Shown: positions 1 to 9,778 of the stretch, in pieces | How the letters are laid out: each line of letters begins with the position of its first letter | Numbering within the stretch: position 1 is the first letter of the stretch | Program-made: the position numbers and the translations under genes | The notes under the pieces: generated by a model | Databases searched by the model: none | The model's input: the letters and a program-made list of their open reading frames with translations, nothing else | Told to the model about the DNA's origin: nothing | Assembly: GCA_963789825.1 (NCBI GenBank) | Contig: CAWBME010000011.1 | Span: forward strand, 186,001-250,000 | Origin: PFL42 sp963789825 | GTDB taxonomy: Bacteria > Chloroflexota > Anaerolineae > Anaerolineales > E44-bin32 | Length of the DNA: 64,000 nucleotides | Direction of reading: 5' to 3'

Positions 1-823
1 AACCCAGATGCAATCGGGCGGGTCGGGCGAGAAGCAACGGCAGGTAGGCTCCAGGCAGGATCTCGGGGGTAATCGGCAAGCCGTCGGGCCGCGCCATTGG
101 CCCAGATAGCAGGTAGTCGGTTAGCCGGAAGGCGATGTAGTTCATCATGATCGTGTTGATGACTTCGTGCGCGCCGGTCTTCGCTTTCAGGTAGCCGGGG
201 ATCGCCGCCCACAAAGCGCCCCCCGCCACGCCGGCCAGGAGCGCCAGCGAAACATGGAGGATGGCCGGGAGGCCGCGCACCGCGTAGCCCACGAAGGCGG
301 CCGACAGCCCACCGATGAACAGTTGGCCCTCGACGCCGATGTTGAACAAACCGCCCCGAAAGCCCAGCGCCACGGCCAAGCCTGCCAGGATGTACGGCGT
401 CGTGATAACCAGGCTCTCGCTGACGGGCCGCAGAGCGTCCATCAACGGGCGGGTCTCGCCGGTCGAGCGCCACACACTCACCGCGTCGGCAACGGTGGCC
501 GGGCTCCCGAAGGCGCCGACCAGCAGAGCCAGATAGGCCTCGCGCACCGCCATCCAGGAGGCCGAGAGCGCCTCGAACGGGTCACGGAATAGGCCTGCCC
601 ATGCCTCGCGCGCCGCGGGGTTCGAGGCGACGATGAAGGCCGAGCCCAGGACAAGGGCCGTGGCCACCGCCAGCAGGGGCACCAGCACTCCGCCCCAGCG
701 CGCACGTCGCGCCGCGCCGCCGGCATCGTGCCGTCCCTCGACCTCGGATGGCGCCTGTTTGCTATGTTGCGACAATTCCTGTCGTACGTCCAAGGGAAAC
801 CCCTCGCTGTTGTGGATCGGCAA
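1..823 (-). CDS. ABC transporter permease, BMP/nucleoside family (partial, runs off left edge)
   Basis: Integral membrane subunit of a nucleoside-type ABC importer (NupP/YufP-like, BPD_transp_2 family). Reading the minus strand gives a continuous frame with an N-terminal membrane helix near residues 40-60, then a long hydrophobic core including the stretches LVITTPYILAGLAVALGFRG and FNIGVEGQLFIGG and a later TKTGAHEVINTIMMNYIAF-like segment (TGAHEVINTIMMNYIAF is clear), which is the conserved permease core of this family. The C-terminus is missing because the window begins. The start is uncertain: TTG at 823 lies 18 bp after the ATPase stop and has a weak upstream AGGGAAG, while a second TTG lies at 793. 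It follows the ATPase and the lipoprotein in one minus-strand operon, which supports the assignment. Confidence 0.85.
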   Translation of the reverse strand, partial: MPIHNSEGFPLDVRQELSQHSKQAPSEVEGRHDAGGAARRARWGGVLVPLLAVATALVLGSAFIVASNPAAREAWAGLFRDPFEALSASWMAVREAYLALLVGAFGSPATVADAVSVWRSTGETRPLMDALRPVSESLVITTPYILAGLAVALGFRGGLFNIGVEGQLFIGGLSAAFVGYAVRGLPAILHVSLALLAGVAGGALWAAIPGYLKAKTGAHEVINTIMMNYIAFRLTDYLLSGPMARPDGLPITPEILPGAYLPLLLARPARLHLG

Positions 824-840
824 GTGCTCCGCCGCTTCCC

Positions 841-2374
841 TCAGGCGGCGGGGGAAGCAACCCCTTGATCAACTCCGGCCATCAACAGGCCCAACCCCTC
901 TTTGGTAGCCGCCTCAGCAGGCAGGATGGCCAGGATCTTCCCGCCGTACATGACGGCGATGCGATCGGACAGGTTCAGGATCTCATCCAGTTCGGGCGAC
1001 ACCAGCACGACGGCGCAGCCCTGATCGCGCTTCTCCATGATCCGGCCATGGATGTACTCGATCGACCCGACGTCGAGGCCGCGCGTTGGCTGCGAGGCAA
1101 CCAATAGCTTGATTGGGCGCGAGAACTCGCGCGCGACGACAACCTTCTGCTGATTACCCCCCGAGAGGTTGGACACCGGTGTATACACGCTCGGGGTGCG
1201 CACGTCGAACAAGTCCACGCGTTCCTTGGCCGCCTGTTCGATGGCGTCGTGCTGCAGCACCGGCCCGCGGGCGAACGGCGGCATGTAGTAGGTGTTCAGC
1301 ACCAAATTGTCGGCCACAGGGAAGGTCAACACCAGACCATCGCGTTGCCGGTCCTCCGGGACGTGCGCCGTGCCCAGCTCGACCACCTGGCGCGGGTCCG
1401 CATGCGTCGTGTCGTGCCCCTGAATCCGGATCGTGCCCGAACTGACCTTGCGCAGCCCAGCCAGCGCTTCTACTAACTGCGTCTGACCGTTGCCCTGGAC
1501 ACCGGCGATGCCCAGCACCTCACCCGCTTGCACGTCGAAGCTGAACTCCTTTGACCGCCTCTCGGCCGTGTTCATCGGCTACGCTCAGGCCGCGAACCTC
1601 CAGGACCACGTCGCCCAGATCGGACGGATTCCGGTCGACCTTCAGGATAACCTCCCGGCCGACCATCATCTGCGCCAGCAGGCGCTCGTCGGCCTGCGCC
1701 GTCGACACAGTCCCCACGACCTGACCGGCCCGCAAGACGGACACCCAGTTGGAGATCGCCAGGACTTCCTTCAGCTTGTGCGAGATGAAGATCACCGATT
1801 TCCCCTGCGCCACCAGAGAGCGGATGATCTTGAACAACTCCTCGGTCTCTTGTGGCGTGAGCACTGCCGTGGGCTCGTCGAGGATCAGGATCTCCGCCTT
1901 GCGGTAGAGGATCTTGATGATCTCCACCCGCTGCTGGAGACCGACGGGCAGGTCCTCCACGAAGGCATCCGGCTCCACCTCCAACCCGAACTTGGACGAG
2001 ATCTCGCGGATACTCGTCGCCACGGCTGGACGGTCCAGCAGGCCATTGCTCTTGAGCGTCTCGACGCCGAGCATGACGTTCTCAGTCACGGTGAAGACGG
2101 GCACCAGCATGAAGTGTTGATGCACCATCCCGATGCCTTGGCCAATAGCGTCGTTCGGATCGTGGATCTCGGCCCTCTTGCCGCGGATCAAGATTTCGCC
2201 TTCATCCGGTTTGTACAGACCGTAGAGGATGTTCATCAGCGTAGTCTTGCCGGCGCCATTTTCGCCGAGCAAGGCCAAGACTTCGCCCTCGTTGAGTGTG
2301 AGATCGATGTGGTCGTTGGCCAAGACGCCGGGGAAACTCTTGGTGATCCCGCGCAACTCCAGGACGGGAGGCAT
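841..2374 (-). CDS. Nucleoside-type ABC transporter ATPase with two ABC domains (frameshifted)
   Basis: ATP-binding subunit of the BMP-type importer (NupO/YufO-like, RbsA-like duplicated ATPase, about 510 aa, the usual length). The first ABC domain has Walker A GENGAGKT at residues 37-44, an LPVGLQQR signature and Walker B ILILDEPTAVLTPQE. The second has the degenerate Walker A GVQGNGQT and signature LSGGNQQK typical of the second half of this family. The two halves lie in different frames. Removing one T from GAGTTC at 1543-1548 joins them as REAVKGVSFDVQAGEVLGIA, exactly the family consensus. ATG at 2374 is preferred because GGAG precedes it by 8 bp and the longer frame would translate the palindrome at 2435-2464. 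It lies between the lipoprotein and the permease. Confidence 0.9.
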
Positions 2375-2434
2375 CGCAGCGCTCCTGGCGGGCTCCAAGA
2401 CCCGCGACAATCCGGTCAAGTCTATACGACACGG

Positions 2435-2464
2435 GTCGGTGCCAGGCATGTGCCTGGCACCGAC
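2435..2464. terminator. Perfect 14-bp-arm palindrome between lipoprotein and ATPase genes
   Basis: The left arm GTCGGTGCCAGGCA and right arm TGCCTGGCACCGAC are exact reverse complements around a 2-nt centre. It sits in the gap between the lipoprotein stop and the ATPase start, where an importer operon often attenuates to make binding protein in excess of ATPase. There is no U-tract, so it may instead be an RNA-stabilising hairpin or a dispersed palindromic repeat. Only one copy was seen in this window. Confidence 0.5.
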
Positions 2465-2500
2465 CGCTAGAAGCTACGGAACTTGCGTCTGCCGCAAGGC

Positions 2501-3679
2501 CTAGTACAGGCCGCCGGGGCAGTAGTCCGGGTACGAGACGCAGCCGGTGTCGGTGATCTCGCCCGAGACGATCTTTGCCTTCAGCGCCTCAACTTCAGCC
2601 TGCAGGTCGGCCGGTACGGCGCTCTCCAGATCGTGGTACGGAGCAAGGCCAACGCCCTCGTTGACCAGATCGCCAACGTAGACGCCGCAGCCATTGAAGG
2701 TGCCGTCCATCGCGGCCTTGATCACATCGAACACCGAGTTGTCCATGTTCTTCATGACGCTGGTCAGGATCACGTCCTGGACGCCGGTCAGCGCGTTGTA
2801 GCCGTCCACATCGACCCAGATCCCGTAGCCGCCGCGCTCGCGCGCCACATCAAAGCCCGGGGAGCCGATCAGGCCGCCAACACCCATGAAGATATCCGCG
2901 CCCTCGTCGAATAGCGACTCGGCGTACTCCTTGCCCTTGACCAGGTCGACGAAGTCACCTGTGAAAGAGCCCTCGCCCGTGGCGTTGTCCCAGCCAATCA
3001 ACTCGACACTTGTGCCGTGCGCCGCGTTGTAGGCCTCCATGCCTTGCTGGAAGCCGACCCCGAAGATGGTGACGGTCGGGATCTTGGCCCCGCCGAAGTA
3101 GCCCAGCTTTCCGGTCTTCGTCATGCCGGCCGCGAGGTAACCCGCCAGATAGGCAGCCTGATCCGTCTTGAAGACCTGCCCCTCGACGTTGGGGATGCAT
3201 TCCGCGTTTCCGATTACACCCTCGGGGACGCCGAAAGGATCGGGGTAAGCGTAGTCGACGATGGAGAACTTCAGATCCGGGTATTCCGCCGCGACCTTAG
3301 CCAGGTCACCGCCCAGGAAGAAGCCGGAAGCGATGGTCAGGTCATATCCCTGGCTGGCGAATTCGGTCAGGTTGGGGGTGTACTGGGTGGCCTCGTCGGA
3401 CTGGATGAACTGGCCTTCAACTCCCAGCTCTTCCTGCGCCCGGAGGACGCCGTTCCACTGCGTGGTATTGAAGCTCTTGTCGTCGATGCCGCCGGTGTCG
3501 GTCACGAACCCGACCCGGAAGGGTGGGGTGGTGGGCTCGGGCGGCGGAGGCGGCGGCGCCTCGGTCGGGGGCGGGGCCGGCTCGACAGGAGCCGGGGCCT
3601 CGGTGGCCGCCGGCGCGCACGCCGACAGCACCAGTGCCGCCAAGACGAGCAGCGATAGCAGGGCGTATGACTTCTTCAT
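2501..3679 (-). CDS. BMP family ABC transporter substrate-binding lipoprotein
   Basis: Extracytoplasmic solute receptor of the basic membrane protein (Bmp/Med/NupN) family, expected to bind nucleosides and deliver them to the adjacent permease. The 392-aa product has a type II signal peptide ending in the lipobox LSAC (Cys21), followed by a Pro/Glu/Ala-rich linker of about 35 residues and a full BMP domain (FRVGFVTDTGGIDDKSFN near the start, later ADIFMGVGGLIGSPG). ATG at 3679 has GAGGAGG about 10 bp upstream. An in-frame TTG at 3688 is too close to that sequence. It is first in a minus-strand operon with ATPase and permease, and the palindrome downstream may set the ratio of receptor to ATPase. 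Substrate choice within the nucleoside group is inferred from family only. Confidence 0.92.
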   Translation of the reverse strand: MKKSYALLSLLVLAALVLSACAPAATEAPAPVEPAPPPTEAPPPPPPEPTTPPFRVGFVTDTGGIDDKSFNTTQWNGVLRAQEELGVEGQFIQSDEATQYTPNLTEFASQGYDLTIASGFFLGGDLAKVAAEYPDLKFSIVDYAYPDPFGVPEGVIGNAECIPNVEGQVFKTDQAAYLAGYLAAGMTKTGKLGYFGGAKIPTVTIFGVGFQQGMEAYNAAHGTSVELIGWDNATGEGSFTGDFVDLVKGKEYAESLFDEGADIFMGVGGLIGSPGFDVARERGGYGIWVDVDGYNALTGVQDVILTSVMKNMDNSVFDVIKAAMDGTFNGCGVYVGDLVNEGVGLAPYHDLESAVPADLQAEVEALKAKIVSGEITDTGCVSYPDYCPGGLY

Positions 3680-3906
3680 TCCTTCCAATCCTCCTCAGGG
3701 TATCTTGTCCGGGCCGTTCGGCCCGCGGTCTTCGCTGTCTGTGAGGGAACGCGCAGAGGTCGTGTCCTGTCGGTGATCACCCCTTTCGTCAGAGAGCAGT
3801 CCGGCTCCCGTGCGTCAGGATTTCCCGTGACAGACGTGCCGCAATGGTAGCACGAGTGGCATGCAGGCGCAACGCACCCACTTTCTTCCCCGGCAGGCGA
3901 CCGGGG

Positions 3907-6191
3907 CTATTCCGGCTTGTCCGGCAGCGGCAGGGCGCCGTAGTCCAGCACCTCGCGCGCCTGCGAACCCTCCTTGGCCGGTCCGATTATTGCGTTGGCC
4001 TCCAGCTGATCGACCAGCCGGGCGGCGCGGGTATAGCCGATGCGCATCCTGCCGCTGCAGCAAAGAGATCGAAGCCCGGCGCATGCCGCGCACGATGGAC
4101 ACCGCCTCAGGATACAGCGGATCGCCCTCCTCGGAAGCCTTGACCTGCTCCATCTCTTCCCACAAGGGCGCCTGCTTGAGGGGGATGCCCGCCGGGAGAC
4201 CGCCGCTCAACGGCAGGGAACTGGGCGCTTCGGCGATGCCGCCCGCCGCCCGCCAGAACAGAATCAGTCGGTTGAGCTCGATCTCCGAGACATACGCCCC
4301 CTGCAGGCGCAACGGCGCAGCTGCATCCGGCGCCTGGAAGAGCATATCGCCCCGGCCGAGCAGCCGTTCGGCGCCTGGCTGATCGAGGATCACCCGGCTG
4401 TCCACCGACGAGGCCACGGCGAAGGCGATGCGCGACGGGAAATTGGCCTTGATCAGCCCGGTGACCACGTCCACCGAGGGGCGCTGGGTGGCGATCACCA
4501 GGTGGATGCCCGTTGCCCGCGCCAGCTGCGCCAGGCGGGTGACCACCCGCTCGGTCTCGTCCGGCGCCATCATCATCAGGTCGGCCAGCTCGTCGATCAC
4601 CACCACCAGGTAGGGCATCGCCTTCTGGCCGGCGGCGACCGCCTTGGTATTGAATTCGGTGATGTTGCGCGCACCGTCGCGGGCGAACTTGCGGTAGCGC
4701 TCGTCCATCTCGCGCGCCACCCACTGCAGCGCCGGCACCACCCGCTCCAGGTCGACCACCACCGGCGCCAGCAGGTGCGGGACGCCGTTGTAGAAGGTGA
4801 GTTCGACCCGCTTGGGATCGACCATGACGAGCTTCAGTTCGTCGGGGGTCGCCTGCATCAGCAGGCAGGCGATGATCGTGTTGACGCACACCGACTTGCC
4901 CGAGCCCGTGGTGCCGGCAATCAGCAGATGCGGCATGGTCGCCAGGTCGGCGGCGATCGGCCGGCCGGAGACGTCGCGGCCGAGGGCAATGCGCAGCTTG
5001 GAGGTCACCTTGCGCGCCTGGGACGAACTCGAGCAGGTCGCGCAGCGCCACCAGGGAGACCTCCGGGTTGGGGACCTCAATGCCGACGAAGCCCTTGCCC
5101 GGCACCGGTGCCTCGATCCGGATCGAGGGCGCGGCGAGCGCCAGCGCCAGGTCGTCGGCCAGGGCGGAGATCTTGCTCACCTTGACCTTGGTGCGCCGGC
5201 CGCCCCTCCCGTCGAGGAAGTCCGGCTCGACGCCGAACTGCGTGATGGTCGGCCCGCGGTTGATCTCCACCACGTGGGCTGGCGCGCCGAAGGCCATCAG
5301 CGTTTCCTCGATGGTCCGGGCCTGCTGGCGGTCGAAGGCGTCATCGGCCTTGCCCTCGACGCCGGGCTCGAGGATCTCGGCGATCTCCGGCAGCGACCAG
5401 GCGGACTGCGCGGGCAACACTTCGGGTGCGATCTCCAGCGCCGGCCGCAGCGCAACTGGCGTCTCGCCCGCCGTGTCGGCGCGCGCCGGCGCGGCGGTTG
5501 TCGGTGGTCTGGGTCGCGGCGCCGCCGCAGGCAGAGAAGAGGGCTTTGGCCTGTGCAGGCGCCCCACCCACGCCAGCAGCGTGGTTCGCGCCAGCAGGCT
5601 CACCGACCAAACGCTAACGGCCAGCAGCACCACCACCGCCCCGGCCGCGCCCAGGCCGCCGAACAGCAGGTAACCGAGCGCCGCGCCGATCATGCCCCCG
5701 CCGCTCCCCAGCCGCGCCAGCTCGACCGCCTGCGCCCAATCCTGGGCGCCCAGCGCGGCGTGAAACACAACCAGCAGGACCAGGAACAACATGCCCGCCC
5801 CAACCACCTGTCCGGGCGTCAGGTGGGGCAACCGATCGCCGAAGTGCCTCAGCACAAGCCAGACACCCAGGGCGATCAGTCCAAGCGGGATCACGATCAG
5901 CCCCCAACCGACCAGCGAGCGCAGCAGCTGCACCCAGCTCCGCCCCAGGCCGGTGGGCCCGGAAAGCATCAGCCACAGGGTCAGTCCCCCGGTCAGCGCC
6001 AGCGCCACGCCGAGCGCGTCTAGCTTGCGCTCGCGTGAGAGCGGCCAAACGCCTGAAGGTAGGGGTATGGAGAGCCTGGAGGAGAGTGCGGACAGGCGGG
6101 AGGTGCGGCGCTTGCCTGCAGCCGCACGGCCGGAGGGACGGCCGCCTCGGGTCCGGCTTCGAGAGTCCGTGCTGTGCTTCTTTCTGGCCAA
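3907..6191 (-). CDS. ftsK: DNA translocase FtsK/SpoIIIE (two frameshifts)
   Basis: ATP-driven DNA pump that clears chromosome termini from the division septum. The reconstructed protein is about 760 aa. It has a short basic N-terminus, about four membrane helices (residues 55-215), a Pro/Ala linker, the alpha domain, the RecA-like motor with Walker A GTTGSGKS and Walker B YLVVVIDELADLMM, and a C-terminal winged-helix gamma domain. The frame breaks twice. An extra T in GAGTTC at 5025-5030 is removed to give LLESSQARKVTSKLRIALGR, and an extra C near 4060 is removed to give RMRIGYTRAARLVDQLEANA, ending at the TAG at 3907. The start is TTG at 6191, 16 bp below an extended -10 (TGCTATAAT). With two independent breaks, sequencing error is likelier than loss of an essential gene. 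Confidence 0.9.
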
Positions 6192-6207
6192 GCCGCCTCT
6201 TTGGGGG

Positions 6208-6213
6208 ATTATA
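6208..6213 (-). promoter_or_regulatory. Extended -10 element for ftsK
   Basis: The minus strand reads TGCTATAAT, a TG-N-TATAAT extended -10, 16 nt upstream of the TTG start of ftsK. The same TGCTATAATCC string occurs upstream of the oxidoreductase gene at 45167. Confidence 0.55.
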
Positions 6214-6243
6214 GCATCGCCGTCCCTCTCACTCCCCGCATGC

Positions 6244-6249
6244 TACAAT
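6244..6249 (+). promoter_or_regulatory. Extended -10 (TGCTACAAT) next to the cNMP/PH gene start
   Basis: TACAAT preceded by TGC ends only 6 nt before the ATG at 6256, so transcription should begin at or very near the start codon. There is no Shine-Dalgarno sequence, consistent with a leaderless mRNA. Confidence 0.5.
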
Positions 6250-6255
6250 TCGCGC

Positions 6256-7923
6256 ATGGCCGCCCCGCAGGCCGTTCACCTGTTGCGTCAGTTGCCGCTG
6301 CTGCGCGGCTTGAACGAGGCTGAGCTGCAGGCGATTGCGGGCAGCCTGCGGGTGAGGCAGCTTTCCCCCGGTGAGCTACTCATCGCCGCCGGCGATCCCG
6401 TCGAGGCGCTGTGCCTGATCGCCGTCGGCAGCCTCGAGATCCTTCCCCCGTCCACGCCCGATCAACCGCAGCCTATCTCGCCCACCAGCACCCTGCAGCC
6501 CGGCGATCTGCTCGGTGCGCATCAGGTCCTTGACCGCCTTCCCCAACCCCAGGCCTGCCGCGCCGGCGCCCCCACGGAGGTCTACTTATGGCGGCGCAAC
6601 CTGCTCGCCGCCTTCCTTGAGGCTCACCCAGGACTGGAGGCCGAGTTGCGCTTCACCGGCAGGGTCGAGGAGGGCGCGCGTCGGCTGAACCTGGATTGGA
6701 TGCGCTCGGACGAGCGCCCGCTGGCGGCCGGCCGCCGGCATCCTTACGCTTTCTGGCGCTCGCTGGTGCTGCCCGCCTTCTTGCTGCTGGTGCTGTTCTT
6801 TGTGCTGGCGGCGGCTCTCGGCCTCGGCGCCGCCTGGGCAGGCTGGGGCACCGGTGCGCTGGCAGTGCTTGCCCTCGCCGCCAGCGCCTGGAAATGGATC
6901 GACTGGCGCAACGACGGCTATGTCCTCACCAACCAGCGCGTCGTGTGGACGGAGAAGGTGGTTGCCCTGTACGACAGCCGAGTAGAGGCGCCGCTGCATA
7001 CCCTCCTGGCGCTGGACATCCACTCGACTGTAGCGGGCCGCTGGTTCGGCTTCGGCGACCTGATCATCCGCACCTACACCGGCCAGGTTACCCTGCCCTC
7101 GGTCGCCCACCCGCAACTGCTGGCGCTGATGCTCGAAGACGGCTGGCGCCGCCAGCGGGAGCACCAGAACCGGATCGAACGGGAGGCGATGGCGCGCGGC
7201 CTGACGGCGCGCCAGGAAACGCCCCCCGGGTCAGCCCCGTCCCACCTGGGGTCCGGCGCGGCGGAGCAGCGCGCGGCGCACGCCGTCGGCCTCGACCGCT
7301 GGTCGCTGGAGATGCGCTTTGTCGAGGGCGGCGTGATCACTTACCGCAAGCACTGGGCCGTCCTACTGCGGGACCTGTTCTGGCCAGGGGCGCTGCTGGC
7401 GCTCTCCCTCGGCCTGATCGGGCTGCGCCTGGCCGGCGCCTGGGCGTTCCTGCCGGCCGGCCTCACGCTGCTCGGCCTGGCAGCCCTCGTGATCGCCGCC
7501 GCGGGTTGGGCCGCCTATGAGCTCGCCGACTGGACGAACGACGTCTACCAGATCAGCTCCAGCCACATCCTGTCGATTCACAAGAAACCGCTGGGCGATG
7601 AAGAGCGCCAGGTAGCGGCGCTTGACAACATCCTGGGAACCGAAGTCGACCGCAAGGGCGTGATCGGTCAACTGCTGAATTTCGGCAATGTCACCGTCAA
7701 TGTCGGCGCGACCCAGCTCACGTTCGAGGGCGTGTTCCACCCGATCGGCGCCCAGCAGGACATCGTGCGTGCCCAGGAGGCGCTGATCCAGCGCAAGCGC
7801 GGTGTGGAACTTGGACAACGCCGGGACGAAATGATAGAATTGATCCACTTGTACGACCAACGCAAATCCTCCCCTGGCGAACCGCCCGGAGCCGAAGAGC
7901 CTCGATCCGATGCCGATCCATGA
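6256..7923 (+). CDS. Cyclic-nucleotide-binding-domain membrane protein with two bacterial PH-like modules
   Basis: A 555-aa protein of unknown cellular role. Residues 10-140 look like a cNMP-binding/CRP-type beta barrel (LLRQLPLLRGLNEAELQAIA at its start). Two copies of a membrane-hairpin plus PH-like unit follow. The first has hydrophobic residues about 175-220, then NDGYVLTNQRVVWTEK and GFGDLIIRTYTG. The second has hydrophobic residues about 375-430, then NDVYQISSSHILSIHKKPLG and LLNFGNVTVNVG. These NxxYxxTxxR...GxGxIxV patterns match bacterial PH_2 (DUF304-like) domains. ATG at 6256 is chosen because the longer frame runs back over ftsK and its promoter. The stop overlaps def by 14 bp. A role as a membrane sensor is plausible but not shown. 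Confidence 0.8.
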   Translation: MAAPQAVHLLRQLPLLRGLNEAELQAIAGSLRVRQLSPGELLIAAGDPVEALCLIAVGSLEILPPSTPDQPQPISPTSTLQPGDLLGAHQVLDRLPQPQACRAGAPTEVYLWRRNLLAAFLEAHPGLEAELRFTGRVEEGARRLNLDWMRSDERPLAAGRRHPYAFWRSLVLPAFLLLVLFFVLAAALGLGAAWAGWGTGALAVLALAASAWKWIDWRNDGYVLTNQRVVWTEKVVALYDSRVEAPLHTLLALDIHSTVAGRWFGFGDLIIRTYTGQVTLPSVAHPQLLALMLEDGWRRQREHQNRIEREAMARGLTARQETPPGSAPSHLGSGAAEQRAAHAVGLDRWSLEMRFVEGGVITYRKHWAVLLRDLFWPGALLALSLGLIGLRLAGAWAFLPAGLTLLGLAALVIAAAGWAAYELADWTNDVYQISSSHILSIHKKPLGDEERQVAALDNILGTEVDRKGVIGQLLNFGNVTVNVGATQLTFEGVFHPIGAQQDIVRAQEALIQRKRGVELGQRRDEMIELIHLYDQRKSSPGEPPGAEEPRSDADP

Positions 7924-8431
7924 AATCGTCACCTCGCCCGCCCCGGTGCTGCGCACCCGGGCCCACAAGGTTCGCGAGGTCACTCCCGAAATCCGCCAGC
8001 TACTGGACGATATGGTCGACACGATGCGCGCCGCGCCGGGCGTCGGCTTGGCCGCGCCCCAGGTTGGGGTCAGCCAGCGGTTGATCGTCGTCGAGTATGC
8101 CGATGAGGACGAGAGCCCGGACGGCGCCGCCAAGCCGCCCAAGCTGTTTGCCATGGTCAATCCGGAAATCGCACGCTGCTCGGCCGAGACCGTGGCCGGC
8201 ACCGAAGGCTGCCTGTCGATCCCGGGCTACCTGGGCGTGGTCGACCGCGCCACCTCCGTGACGGTCAAGGGGCTGAACCGCTTTGGCCAACCGGTGCGAG
8301 TCAAGGCAACCGGCTGGCTGGCGCGCATCTTCCAGCACGAGATCGATCATCTGGATGGCGTGCTGTTCATCGACCGGGCAAGCGAGGTCTGGCGGGCGGA
8401 GCCGGAGGAAGCCGTCACCGTCCCGGTGTGA
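7910..8431 (+). CDS. def: Peptide deformylase
   Basis: Removes the N-formyl group from nascent proteins using a Fe2+/Zn2+ centre. All three signature motifs are intact: GVGLAAPQVG near residue 43, EGCLSIPG with the metal-binding Cys, and HEIDHLDG with the two metal His and catalytic Glu. The 173-aa length is normal. The start ATG lies 14 bp inside the previous gene, so translation is probably coupled. It contains a modest insertion (DEDESPDGAAKPPK) between motifs 1 and 2, as in many type 1 relatives. Confidence 0.97.
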   Translation: MPIHEIVTSPAPVLRTRAHKVREVTPEIRQLLDDMVDTMRAAPGVGLAAPQVGVSQRLIVVEYADEDESPDGAAKPPKLFAMVNPEIARCSAETVAGTEGCLSIPGYLGVVDRATSVTVKGLNRFGQPVRVKATGWLARIFQHEIDHLDGVLFIDRASEVWRAEPEEAVTVPV

Positions 8432-8432
8432 C

Positions 8433-8449
8433 GCCCCGCTAAGCGGGGC
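8433..8449 (+). terminator. GC-rich hairpin after def
   Basis: GCCCCGCT and AGCGGGGC form exact complementary arms separated by one base, immediately after the def stop. No U-tract follows, so its strength as a terminator is uncertain. Confidence 0.45.
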
Positions 8450-8459
8450 ATGCCTGTGC

Positions 8460-8465
8460 TAGAAT
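8460..8465 (+). promoter_or_regulatory. Extended -10 (TGCTAGAAT) next to the recF start
   Basis: TAGAAT preceded by TGC ends 10 nt before the recF ATG, and no Shine-Dalgarno sequence is visible between them. This suggests recF has its own promoter and a leaderless or nearly leaderless transcript. Confidence 0.5.
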
Positions 8466-8475
8466 CCGCGGCTGC

Positions 8476-9678
8476 ATGCAGCTCCGCCATCTGTCGCTCA
8501 CCAACTTCCGCAACTTTGCCCGCCTTGAAGCCGATCTATCCTCCGGACCGACGCTGATCGTCGGCGCCAATGCTCAGGGCAAGACCTCCCTGCTCGAGGC
8601 CATTGGCTATCTGGCGACGGCCAACTCCGTCCACGCCAGTAGCGACCGCCAGCTCATCAACTTCCTCACGCTGCAGGATCCGGCGCCGTTCTCCCGCCTC
8701 TCGGCCGAGGTCCAGCGCGGGGACCGCCTGCACCGGATCGAGATCCGCCTCATCGCCAGCGGCGGCGGTGAGGAAGGGCGCCTGCAGAAGGAGGTCTTGC
8801 TCAACGGGATTCGGCGGCGCACCGCCGATCTGAGCAGCGGCTTGAACGCGGTGCTCTTCCAGCCGCACGACCTGGTGATCGTCGAGGGCGCGCCGGCCGA
8901 ACGCCGACGGTATCTGGACAACGCCATCTCGCAGGCCGACGCCGAATACGCCGCCAGCCACCACGAGTACGCCCGGGTCGTCACGCAGCGCAACGCACTG
9001 CTGCGCCAGCTGCAGGAAAGCCGGCGCGGCTATGAACAGCTCGACTTCTGGGACGAACAGTTGGCCGAATTGGGTTCGCAGCTGATGCGCGCCCGGGCGC
9101 TGTCGCTGGCCGAGATCGAGCGTCTGGCGGCGCCGCTGTTCTCCGCCCTCACCCGCAGCCAGGAAGCGCTCGGCCTCGAGTACGTCCCCAGCCTGACCGG
9201 CCTGCCGCCCGAGGGCGGACAGCTCGGCCTGCCGCTTACGCCGGCGCCCATGCCCTCCGCACTGTCACGCTCGGCGCTGCGCGACTTCCTTCTGGAAGGC
9301 GCCAGCCGCCTGCGTCCAGAGGAAGTCGCACGCGGCATGACGCTCTTCGGCCCGCACCGCGATGAGCTGCGCATCACTTCCAACGGACTCGACCTGCGCA
9401 CGTATGGCTCGCGCGGCCAGAACCGGACGGCCATGCTGGCCCTCAAGCTGGCCGAAGCGGCCTGGCTGAAGCAGCACACCGGGGAGACCCCGGTGCTGCT
9501 GCTGGATGAGGTGCTGTCTGAGCTGGACACCCGGCGGCGCGAGGATCTCCTCACCCGGGTGTTCGAGGCCGATCAGGCGCTGCTCACCAGCGCCGACCTG
9601 TCGATGTTCCCCGCCGCCTTCCAGCGCAGGGCAGCCATCTGGATCATCGAGGGGGGCCGGCTGCAGCCCGCCTCCTAG
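8476..9678 (+). CDS. recF: DNA replication and repair protein RecF
   Basis: SMC-like ATPase that loads RecA at single-strand gaps through RecFOR. The 400-aa product has the N-terminal LTNFRNFARLE strand, Walker A GANAQGKT, the characteristic LFQPHDLVIVEGAP region, the signature-containing TLFGPHRDEL, and Walker B PVLLLDEVLSELD with its D-loop. Length and motif order are normal for RecF. It is not next to dnaA/dnaN/gyrB here; it follows def, so the classical origin context is absent. Confidence 0.96.
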   Translation: MQLRHLSLTNFRNFARLEADLSSGPTLIVGANAQGKTSLLEAIGYLATANSVHASSDRQLINFLTLQDPAPFSRLSAEVQRGDRLHRIEIRLIASGGGEEGRLQKEVLLNGIRRRTADLSSGLNAVLFQPHDLVIVEGAPAERRRYLDNAISQADAEYAASHHEYARVVTQRNALLRQLQESRRGYEQLDFWDEQLAELGSQLMRARALSLAEIERLAAPLFSALTRSQEALGLEYVPSLTGLPPEGGQLGLPLTPAPMPSALSRSALRDFLLEGASRLRPEEVARGMTLFGPHRDELRITSNGLDLRTYGSRGQNRTAMLALKLAEAAWLKQHTGETPVLLLDEVLSELDTRRREDLLTRVFEADQALLTSADLSMFPAAFQRRAAIWIIEGGRLQPAS

Positions 9679-9778
9679 CACCACCACCTGCAGTCCCCGC
9701 TCCGTCATGCCCGGCGGGCACTGCTACCGACTGCGCGCATGCCGTAGCGCCCTGACCATCGGTCCAGCCTGACCGGAA

